This document shows, piece by piece, positions 7,561 through 15,118 of a DNA stretch of 18,776 nucleotides (within the stretch, counting starts at the first letter, position 1; each line of letters begins with the position of its first letter). The notes beneath the pieces are model-generated. The model ran no database searches, was not told the origin of the DNA, and was given only the letters and a program-made list of their open reading frames with translations. This DNA comes from Tritrichomonas foetus (Eukaryota > Parabasalia > Tritrichomonadida > Tritrichomonadidae), in contig MLAK01001343.1 of assembly GCA_001839685.1 (NCBI GenBank), forward strand, positions 2,730-21,505, given 5' to 3'. The translations under genes were made by a program, and so were the position numbers.

Positions 7561-10176
7561 ATGTATCGAAGGCTGACTCTTCTCAGCCATAACAATGAAG
7601 AAGAGAGTGTATCTGAAGAGTATAACAGCAAAGTAAGAGATATTTATTTTGTTGATAGAAACGGATTGATATACGACAAAAAATATGATCCAATAGCATA
7701 TCATGATACACACAAGGTAAGTTTTCCATCAGTAATCGAAAGCAAAACATATTCATTGTATTTTAAAGCAGTAAAATGCTTTTTTGAGGAATTTCAAAAT
7801 CGTTATGATCAATTTATTTTTCCGATTCCTGTTTCTTTATTTTATCATTTACCTCCAAAATATCCATTAATATTGTTCAAATATTCTAGGAGCAAGTTTA
7901 AAACCAAAGTAGTCTTAACTCATCAAAATGTATTGACTGTTTTAGATATTATGTTATCGAAAGAAGAAATAGATTTTGAACAAGATCTTCAAAGTTATTC
8001 TATTATGGGTAATAACGAAAATAATGATATTAAAATAAAAGACGTGATAAAAAATGATCATATCTGGAGTTCTCATCTAATACCATCATTACCATTACCT
8101 AATTTATACTCTTCATATGAAAAATTTTTACATTCTTCGATAAAATGGTATAAAAAGGCACATTCATATTTCAATGATACTATCTTTCATCCATCAGAAA
8201 TAGAAATTAAAAAGCATATGTTCTATGATAAAAACCATGAAAATATTCGAAGAAAAAGTAGTAATGAATATGATGCTTTATCACCAACTAATTATAGATC
8301 AAGAAGACATCAGTTGCGCCATTACGCTTCTCAAAAAAAGGTTATGACAGCAAACTCATTAAATGAAATTATTAATACACATTCATATACTAATCCTGCT
8401 AAATCAGATATGAAACTCTCAAAATATTTTATTCATTTTACAAACAGGAAGCCAATCGCTTCTAAAATGGAACGAATCAAGTATTCACTAAAGATTTTGT
8501 ATCATAACAGTTATCAAAAAAATGCAAAAAATTTAAAAAAAGAATGCACATTTTTTGAAGACAGAAAACCACCTTTATTACTAAATCAAAATCCAATAGA
8601 TTTTATCAAAAGTAGTAAAAAATATGGAGCAGCATCTCCTTTTAACCCAAATTTAGGAACAATAGCGAAAGGATGCTACTCTATTCACGCACAATATATG
8701 AAATTAACAATAGGAAATACTTTACAGTTAATTGATGCATTAAACAAACTCTCCATGATTCCAGTGGAAACCATCCAATTTTTACTATTTCATGAAATTG
8801 AAAAATTAGCAAAGGTATCTTTTCCTAATCTTATTAAGATCATAGATTCACACATTAGTATTGCTTTTACCATCACCCAAATAATATCTAAGTTTTCAAA
8901 CTGTCAATTTCGTGTAATAAATCCAAATATTTCCATGTTCCAGAATTCAACTGTCCAGATAAATAAAAAAGTACTTTATTTGCATCGTATTATATTCATG
9001 TATCACTTTGTATATTTATTGGCCGAACATTATAGTGTACAATATTATACTCAAGAGATTGCTTCGCATGCTTTAGCATACGCATCTACTCATTTTAAAG
9101 CCTTTTGCAATTTTATTACCAAAAATTTATCCTTGGAACTGTGGCAGCAGTTAGTCGAATTATCACTTGATTTATCTCTCTCCATGTTTTATATCATCAT
9201 AACCTCTCCATTTCTATCTGAAATTAATATATTTTTTAAAAAACTTGGATTTGGACTCTTTAGATATTTAGAATTATCAATAAAATCTAACAATAATAAG
9301 AAAGAGATTAGGAAAATTCTCGGGTACATTCAGGCTAATGAATCACTTGTAAAATCAATAATAATTTTGTTAATATCAGTTTGTCAACAATTTATGATAA
9401 GTGATATATATGACCCATTAATTCTTTCATTTATAAAAAACCTTCTTCATAATCAATCATTTTTACAAAATGAACCACCATTAGATTTTATCAAAGATTT
9501 TAAATGGATAATTGAAATAGTAGAATCAATTAAAGTCAATAAACATACTCAAGTTCATAAGCTAATAATTTTCGTGAAGTTTTATTCAAAATGTTGTAGA
9601 TCCAATGCTGGAAACTCAAGATCATACTTACATAATGTAATTGAGGAATTATGTAAAAAATTATCGTATGGGGAATGCATTCTCACTTCAATTTCAAAAG
9701 TGATAAAAATCCATAGTATTTTCTTTTTTAATTCACCTGTTGACGAGAAAGCTAAACAAATATTATATTACATGATGAGTGTTGACGAAAATTTATCAGT
9801 AGCTGCATGGAAAATATTACGAAGTTTTGTGAAAATTCATCCTAAAACATTTTGTCGGTACTTAAATAACGATATATTTAAGAATGAGCTGTCCAAAACA
9901 TTCAAGAAAATGACATCGAATAAAGCTATTCAGCTTTTTAAAATTTGCATTTATCTTATCAATCAGTATGAAAAAGATCCAAAATTTTGGAAAAAACTGA
10001 GAAAATTTGTGCACCTTTTGAAGAAATTAAATTTTGATCTTAAAAGAGAAATCAGATGGATCATGAATTCTGATAACTTTTATTTTACAAAATACAAGAG
10101 GACAGTGAATGAACTTAATCAAATATTGAGTGACAGTCCAAAAATAAGCAAATTATTTAAACGAAAAAAAACCTAA
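7561..10176 (+). CDS. Large unknown protein, mostly helical (871 aa)
   Basis: The start is taken as the ATG at 7561; the frame also includes a TTG one codon earlier, which is not a eukaryotic start. There is no internal stop over 2.6 kb, so the gene is real and under constraint. The first 330 residues are polar, charged and partly Asn/Ser-rich, with basic patches around 225-290. From about 380 to 860 the sequence is dense in Leu, Ile, Phe and Lys in helical pairs, for example a repeat-like block near 755-790, suggesting an ARM/HEAT-like helical solenoid. The hydrophobic stretches are interrupted by charges, so I do not call membrane segments. No catalytic motif, zinc site or signal peptide is visible. 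Base composition is more AT-rich than the kinase gene. The stop is followed by A, giving UAAA, the trichomonad polyadenylation signal overlapping the stop. Function unknown; likely a trichomonad-specific family. Confidence 0.75.
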   Translation: MYRRLTLLSHNNEEESVSEEYNSKVRDIYFVDRNGLIYDKKYDPIAYHDTHKVSFPSVIESKTYSLYFKAVKCFFEEFQNRYDQFIFPIPVSLFYHLPPKYPLILFKYSRSKFKTKVVLTHQNVLTVLDIMLSKEEIDFEQDLQSYSIMGNNENNDIKIKDVIKNDHIWSSHLIPSLPLPNLYSSYEKFLHSSIKWYKKAHSYFNDTIFHPSEIEIKKHMFYDKNHENIRRKSSNEYDALSPTNYRSRRHQLRHYASQKKVMTANSLNEIINTHSYTNPAKSDMKLSKYFIHFTNRKPIASKMERIKYSLKILYHNSYQKNAKNLKKECTFFEDRKPPLLLNQNPIDFIKSSKKYGAASPFNPNLGTIAKGCYSIHAQYMKLTIGNTLQLIDALNKLSMIPVETIQFLLFHEIEKLAKVSFPNLIKIIDSHISIAFTITQIISKFSNCQFRVINPNISMFQNSTVQINKKVLYLHRIIFMYHFVYLLAEHYSVQYYTQEIASHALAYASTHFKAFCNFITKNLSLELWQQLVELSLDLSLSMFYIIITSPFLSEINIFFKKLGFGLFRYLELSIKSNNNKKEIRKILGYIQANESLVKSIIILLISVCQQFMISDIYDPLILSFIKNLLHNQSFLQNEPPLDFIKDFKWIIEIVESIKVNKHTQVHKLIIFVKFYSKCCRSNAGNSRSYLHNVIEELCKKLSYGECILTSISKVIKIHSIFFFNSPVDEKAKQILYYMMSVDENLSVAAWKILRSFVKIHPKTFCRYLNNDIFKNELSKTFKKMTSNKAIQLFKICIYLINQYEKDPKFWKKLRKFVHLLKKLNFDLKREIRWIMNSDNFYFTKYKRTVNELNQILSDSPKISKLFKRKKT

Positions 10177-10365
10177 AAGATTCAAATTATATGAAGATAC
10201 CATGATTATTTGATATACTTAAATGTTTGTTATTACCTATTCTTTCTTTTTTTTTAACGTTACTCTGATTCATCATAACAACTCTTCCCCAAATTTAGAA
10301 ATCACCATAGAGCTGAAGTTATAATGCTAGTCATTCATGAAAAAAAGGATCCAACCAATATATAC

Positions 10366-10403
<38 letters not shown>

Positions 10404-10713
10404 GTCATGAAAGGAAATCTATAATATTTATAAAACAAAAATAATTAATAATATTCAAACAAAATAAAATCAAATAGATGAATTTCGCAAAAATAAAAGC
10501 ATCATTTCTGTAAGATAAATATTCCAATACTTCTTCATACCAAAGTAATTCATCATTTGTTTTTTTGAGATCGTGAAAAAAAGGTATATATCATCTAATT
10601 GTTAATAAAAATATTAAAAGATTAATTATTCAAAGAAAGATAAAACAATGAACAAAGAGTTAATTCATCAACATAATTAAACCAAAGAACGTATTAAATA
10701 AAATTAAGGAGGA
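10177..10713. other. Convergent intergenic spacer
   Basis: It separates the plus-strand 871-aa gene from the minus-strand IBD gene, so it holds the 3' ends of both. It is AT-rich with no ORF. Its main feature is a long A tract (10367-10401) bracketed by TAGTCAT repeats. Confidence 0.6.
10328..10408 (+). repeat. A35 tract flanked by 7-bp direct repeats
   Basis: A run of 35 A residues spans 10367-10401. TAGTCAT occurs at 10328-10334 and again at 10402-10408, directly after the A run. A short body of about 32 bases lies between the first repeat and the A run. This is the arrangement of a tiny retroposed, polyadenylated insertion with a target-site duplication. A simple slipped mononucleotide repeat next to a chance 7-mer repeat is the plain alternative. 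Confidence 0.4.
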
Positions 10714-12774
10714 TTACAAGTCCTTCTTCTTGATTTTGATTCGCGCTTCATTATTCCATTTACATTTTACAATATCATTGCAAGTTGAATCTTCAGTGAA
10801 TTCATTTGTTTTATGAATAAAGAGTCGAACAATAGATTCATCAATATTTGGAAGAAGGTATTTATTCTTGATGAGTTCTCTCGCCTCCCTCAAAGTTAGT
10901 TCCCGAAAACCATGTGTCATAAAAGCCCCGCAGCTACTAAATAACGCAACTGACGGTCGAGTAACATTCAATAAGCGACCAAAAACATCGCGATGAACCA
11001 TAATCATTTGACGGGCAACCCAACAAACACCAATTTCACCAAAAAGTTCTGGATAATGCTTTGTTAAAGTGAGTGCATTCCAAAGTTTGTATTCAAATCT
11101 AAGAGCTTTGGAAGAGCGAGCTGAGAAAAATTCTGTCTTTAGGCGTTCAACTGTGATTGGGCCGCTAAGCCATTTGTCTTTTGGCATGAAACCAAGCTTC
11201 AATGGATCTATCAGGACCTTGCCGAGCGAACTGCTTCCACTATTTGAAAGTGGAGGAGAAACAGCTTGATTATTTACAGTCATTGTTGGTGTTCCAGCTA
11301 CTCGTGCTTGATTGTCTTGTGCCATTTTGGACAGCCATTCTTGGTTTTCATAAAAGTTACTCATGCTTCCACTAGCACTCGTTCCATTTGGCGGTATTTG
11401 AGCACTCTGTTGAATGTTTTGGGGTGTGTTTTGTGGAATGTTTTGTGGAATATTTTGTTGGAGAGTTTGAATGTTTTGTTGAGGTAAAATTGTGTAGCAG
11501 ATTGTGAGTGGTGAAGAGAGATAATATTCCTGTTGCTGTTGAGATTGGTTCATTGCTTGTAAAATTCCATGTTGAATAGGATGAACTATCATTTGCTGAT
11601 GAATTTGAGGCTGTTGTTGGAATTGATTCGAAATTTGAGTGTGAATTTGTTGTTGATAAGGATTTTGGACATCATTTGGAAAATTTGGAATTTGGGGTGA
11701 ATTTTGATCAATTTGAAAGGCAGACAAAGTTGCAGTACCATGAAGGTTAGAAATACTTGATCTATTTGGAAAATTTTGAACATTTTGATGAACATTCGAT
11801 GAATTATGAAAATTTGATGAATTTTGAATATTTTGTTGATTTTGGGCGTTTTGATATGAAGCAGATAGACCTGAAACTGTATTTAAAAAGCCGTTGGAAT
11901 TGGTAGGTAGTGATATTTGACCATTATTATTCCTTGATGTGATATGACTATTCAATTGTTGATCGTTAGCCGAATCAAATGTATTCATGGAACATAATAA
12001 TTGAGCTGCAGATGCGGTCTGATCGATTTTTATGTTCGGATAATTCCGAATTAGCATATTATTTATAATGTTGTTTTGGTTGGTGTTAAGAATGAAGTCA
12101 TTCGAATTTTGGTGATATTGATTAGAATTCAAATTGCTTTGAATTTCGTTATAATTTGGGGGAGGTAAATGGTTAGAATCAGTGGTGTAATGTGAATTTT
12201 CTCTCTTCTGGAAGTTGCCATTTTGTAAATAATTCAATTTTTCTTTTTTATCCGACGATTTTTGAATTAATTTTTTTGGCGCATCATTTCGGTAATATCG
12301 ACGATGAGACGTCATGATAGAATCATTGGCGCCTGTATTCTCATTAGCGCCATTCAAATTTGTAAATAGTTTTGGATTATCTGGCTGCGGCTCAATTTTC
12401 ATCATATCATTTTTCACTTCACAGTGAAAATTATTTTGTAAATTACTTGTCTTATTATGATGAGAATTATGAATTTGATCATCATTACTTAAATTGCACT
12501 GATTAGGAATTATTTTCTCAGGCGGATATTCATGTTGGGATAAATCATGAATTTGAGAGCTGTTCATCTGGCTAATCGAATCTGTGCACTTTTTGGAGGC
12601 ATTTGTCGTGTCGTGAACACTTTGATCGATATCATTAAACCTTTCATTTCGTCGAAGCGAGAAACGAGGTTGATCAAATTGCAGGAAGGCTGTTTCGATA
12701 CTGGGAAGGATTCGTCTGTGTCCATTTTCTTGATAAGTTGGAGAAGCATTGGTAAGAATCCCTGGATTGTTCAT
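10714..12774 (-). CDS. Initiator-binding domain (IBD) transcription factor, Asn/Gln-rich (686 aa)
   Basis: The start is a true ATG at 12774 and the frame is uninterrupted. Residues 1 to about 515 are disordered and rich in Asn, Gln, Ser and Pro, including runs of Gln and a Gln-Asn-Ile-Pro repeat near 450. A compact domain follows (about 519-640). Its core, 560-626, reads Phe-x-Tyr-Lys-Leu-Trp-Asn-Ala-Leu, then Ile-Gly-Val-x-Trp-Val, Phe-Gly-Arg-Leu-Leu and His-Gly-Phe-Arg-Glu-Leu. This matches what I recall of the parabasalid winged-helix IBD, which in IBP39 binds the initiator at the transcription start and helps recruit RNA polymerase II. IBP39 carries its IBD at the N-terminus; here it is C-terminal, behind a long low-complexity region that could act as an activation or condensation segment. 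A basic tail (KIKKK) ends the protein. Nuclear location is inferred. The gene is convergent with its left neighbour. The IBD call is from memory, without a search. Confidence 0.72.
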   Translation of the reverse strand: MNNPGILTNASPTYQENGHRRILPSIETAFLQFDQPRFSLRRNERFNDIDQSVHDTTNASKKCTDSISQMNSSQIHDLSQHEYPPEKIIPNQCNLSNDDQIHNSHHNKTSNLQNNFHCEVKNDMMKIEPQPDNPKLFTNLNGANENTGANDSIMTSHRRYYRNDAPKKLIQKSSDKKEKLNYLQNGNFQKRENSHYTTDSNHLPPPNYNEIQSNLNSNQYHQNSNDFILNTNQNNIINNMLIRNYPNIKIDQTASAAQLLCSMNTFDSANDQQLNSHITSRNNNGQISLPTNSNGFLNTVSGLSASYQNAQNQQNIQNSSNFHNSSNVHQNVQNFPNRSSISNLHGTATLSAFQIDQNSPQIPNFPNDVQNPYQQQIHTQISNQFQQQPQIHQQMIVHPIQHGILQAMNQSQQQQEYYLSSPLTICYTILPQQNIQTLQQNIPQNIPQNTPQNIQQSAQIPPNGTSASGSMSNFYENQEWLSKMAQDNQARVAGTPTMTVNNQAVSPPLSNSGSSSLGKVLIDPLKLGFMPKDKWLSGPITVERLKTEFFSARSSKALRFEYKLWNALTLTKHYPELFGEIGVCWVARQMIMVHRDVFGRLLNVTRPSVALFSSCGAFMTHGFRELTLREARELIKNKYLLPNIDESIVRLFIHKTNEFTEDSTCNDIVKCKWNNEARIKIKKKDL
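11403..11475 (-). repeat. Short in-frame tandem repeat coding Gln-Asn-Ile/Thr-Pro
   Basis: Near-identical units of about 12-15 bases (TTTTGTGGAATG and variants on the plus strand) encode the repeated Gln-Asn-x-Pro-Gln-Asn segment of the IBD protein. It is one of several slippage-prone tracts in its Asn/Gln-rich region. Confidence 0.6.
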
Positions 12775-12956
12775 CGCAATTTAACAAGATTCACTTTTTC
12801 TTTTTCATCATAGATTTCAACTTTTTGTGTAGTTTGAAATCATTTTCGTTTTAATTTTCTATAGAAATTCTGTAGGAATGATTGAATGATATTTAATATT
12901 CTAACACGCAGCGATTTAAAATAAATCAAAGGAATATTATCTATTTTCAATTTTGA
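12775..12956. other. Upstream region of the IBD gene
   Basis: Holds the promoter of the minus-strand IBD gene and whatever precedes the small plus-strand frame to the right. No clean initiator is found close to the IBD ATG. TCTAACACGCAG at 12900-12911 resembles the trichomonad intron 3' motif ACTAACACACAG, but every plus-strand frame after it is soon stopped, so I do not call an intron. Confidence 0.4.
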
Positions 12957-13040
12957 TATTTTGTTATAGACTATTTCAATTCTTTCGATGATCGGGATGA
13001 ACAACGAGAAAAGGTCAGATATTGTGACTTAAGAAAGAAT

Positions 13041-13250
13041 ATGAACATTCATCGTTTCTATTCTTTCGTGAAATTGAAGCAAACTGGTTTGAGTTCGAAA
13101 CAGAAAAGTTCTGTGAATTTTATTATAGCATTGAATGCACAATTGAATGAATTCAAAAAAAAATTTTCTCAGAAAAATAATACAGATTCAGATGTATACA
13201 AACTAACTAGCTCTAGATGTAGAAGACTATTGAGAGATCTAAATGAATAA
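13041..13250 (+). CDS. Small unknown protein (69 aa), doubtful
   Basis: Starts at an ATG at 13041 and ends in TAA. The product is basic and apparently helical, with a Lys-rich middle and an Arg/Leu/Glu-rich end; no motif is recognised. The same frame stays open upstream to 12957, and this extension (a dense run of Asp, Arg, Glu, Gln and Lys codons) also looks coding although it contains no ATG. Either the true start lies in another exon, or this is the tail of a decayed gene. It is divergent from the IBD gene. A real short gene is possible but unproven. Confidence 0.35.
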   Translation: MNIHRFYSFVKLKQTGLSSKQKSSVNFIIALNAQLNEFKKKFSQKNNTDSDVYKLTSSRCRRLLRDLNE

Positions 13251-13567
13251 TTGTTGATATTATTGTCATCTAAATATTATTTAATTGTAATCCTATTAAT
13301 AATATATAAATATTATAATTTAAAAATCAAGATACAGAGAAAACCAAATCCAAAAAAAAATTGGGAGAAAAAAATAAACCCCACAGAAATTTCTGAGAAT
13401 TATTGAGATAAAAAGTGATTTTATAGCATTAATATCTTGATTATTTATTATCATAAATCGTGCTTTTTATTATCATATGACCCTCCATCGAAAATTATAA
13501 TGTTTTCCAAAATACAAAAATGAAGTATAAAAAAAATATTAATAATTTTGATATAAATAAAAAAAAT
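13251..13567. other. Gene-free AT-rich stretch
   Basis: No supported gene, RNA or repeat. A plus-strand 65-codon frame begins near its right end (13520) but is antisense to the better minus-strand fragment. Confidence 0.5.
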
Positions 13568-13783
13568 TTAGGCATCAATGAGAAGATTACGAATGTTTTG
13601 CCATCTAAATGGCGAGTCATCAGAAAATTCACTTGGCATCGAGTATGGAAAAAAACATATTGGATTCCATTTTTCTTGATTTGGTCTTTCAATCGTTGTA
13701 TCTGTATCCCTGCTTGAGAATGTGCTGTTGAGGACTGCCAGTCTATTTTCTTCATATACTAAAATTTTATGACAGAAAAGATT
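13568..13783 (-). pseudogene. Coding-like C-terminal fragment, unknown family (71 codons, no start)
   Basis: On the minus strand, in the frame ending with TAA at 13568-13570, 71 codons are open back to a stop at 13784-13786. The frame has no ATG near its beginning. The inferred peptide is rich in Pro, Glu, Asp, Arg and Trp, with a stretch Phe-Phe-Pro-Tyr-Ser-Met-Pro followed by an Asp/Ser turn and a Trp-Gln-Asn-Ile-Arg-Asn-Leu-Leu ending. That composition is hard to get from random AT-rich DNA, and the local G+C is visibly higher than the flanks. The longer open frames overlapping it (13495-13755 minus, 13520-13717 plus) look like its shadows. It may be the last exon or a decayed remnant of a gene; no family recognised. 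Confidence 0.4.
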
Positions 13784-14054
13784 TCAATACATTCATATTT
13801 GTCAAATGGAAATTGAATTAATTCAACATCACTGAGTTAAAACTATCAAAATTTTCGCGATTTTTAATTAAAAATCGATAGAAGAAGTGTAAATAGAATT
13901 ATGGGAAGCAGTATTATAATCTTTGTGATTCTTGGAAAAAAAGCTTCTCACAATTTTTTTTTAGGCTTTCTCCAAAATCGCTCTTTTTTCGGTTTAATTG
14001 TTGCAAAATTTCAAAACTATGAATAAATATGGCTCATAACTATAAAAAATAGAT

Positions 14055-14141
14055 TTAACAATTGACTGAAAGCTGTTCACCCGAAAACTGAAACAATAGC
14101 TTCTTCAGAATCATTTTCGAAATATTTTTGAATTCGGCCAT
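14055..14141 (-). other. Short ATG-led minus-strand frame, coding-like (28 aa)
   Basis: Starts ATG-GCC-GAA at 14141 and ends at TAA at 14055. The codons are more varied and G+C-richer than the flanks. It lies upstream, on the same strand, of the coding-like fragment at 13568-13783. It could be a remnant or exon of the same lost gene, or chance. No consensus 5' splice site (GTAYGT) follows it. Confidence 0.2.
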
Positions 14142-15056
14142 TTGCGAAGTTTGCGATAANGGAAATTTNNGTCATTCTTTTAGCTATTTGGGTTTTGATT
14201 TTTGACTGATGGTATTAAGTAATACTGATGATAAGGATCATTTTAGTGATTTCGTACGTTAAGACTATTGGGTTTGTATACATCTACAGATTCTGTTATT
14301 TTTTTGAATATTTCACAAATGATTCCGAATATTATCGATCATATCATCTTTTTTGAAAAGAATACCTAGAAATATGAAAAAATATATTCTGTTGCAAAAT
14401 ATTTCCGAGAAATTTATTCAATTGCTCCATCAAAGGCGATTATTAAATCTGGTTATTCGATACAAATATAAAACTATCGTTGTCTTACATTTTTAGAAAA
14501 GATGATCAAAGGATATGATTGAAAAAAACATAATTATATATTATCCAAACTTAGGAATCGGAAAAAGATGATAGATATTGCATGTATAAATTTATATGAA
14601 TCGCAGAATGATATTTATATCGAAATATAGTTCATTTAAATTTTAAAAAATTTAAAAATTGATATTTAGTAATGATTTATGATTAATACATTAATTTTCA
14701 TGTTTTCCATTTTGTAAATCGATTATAAGCTATTATCTATCCCATAAAAAAATCATAAAAATGAATATGAGTATTATGAGAATTAACTTAACGATTTGTT
14801 TTTTGAAATTCTATTTAATAACAGAAATATCATAGTTGAAATGTTAAAAAGAGAACAAGCTCATTTGGTTGGTGAAAATGAAAAAAAGTTTTTCGAATAG
14901 AGGAGAAAATTTGAGATAAAAATCAACACGTGAAATAATTTATTCGGAAAAAATTCTATAACTCTCTCTGAAAACCTGAATTTCAATAGTTTGTAAAGTT
15001 GGTTGAAAACTACTTAGTAAGTATAGAATCTAATTCACACTTCTCATTTTTTGTGA

Positions 15057-15118
15057 GCAGCGATTTTATATTTCGCTGCGTGTAAGAATTGCATCTGAAT
15101 CCAATTTGAATGCAATTC
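15057..15118. repeat. Two consecutive stem-loops
   Basis: GCAGCGA (15057-15063) pairs with TCGCTGC (15073-15079) across a 9-nt loop. Seven bases later GAATTGCA (15086-15093) pairs with TGCAATTC (15111-15118) across a 17-nt loop. A CTCA/TGAG pair (15043-15057) partly overlaps the first stem as an alternative. The first stem is G+C-rich in DNA that otherwise lacks G+C, so it may be a structured RNA or protein-binding site. No known RNA family is recognised. Confidence 0.5.

Noticed and set aside
11069..12813. Plus-strand frames of 66, 73 and 88 codons and minus-strand frames of 68 and 61 codons around the IBD gene
   Set aside because: All are alternative readings of the 686-aa IBD-type ORF, or only slightly overrun its start.
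12872..12911. Possible 40-nt intron GTAGGA...ACACGCAG
   Set aside because: The 5' end does not match GTAYGT and all plus frames beyond 12911 stop before 12957, so it joins no reading frame.
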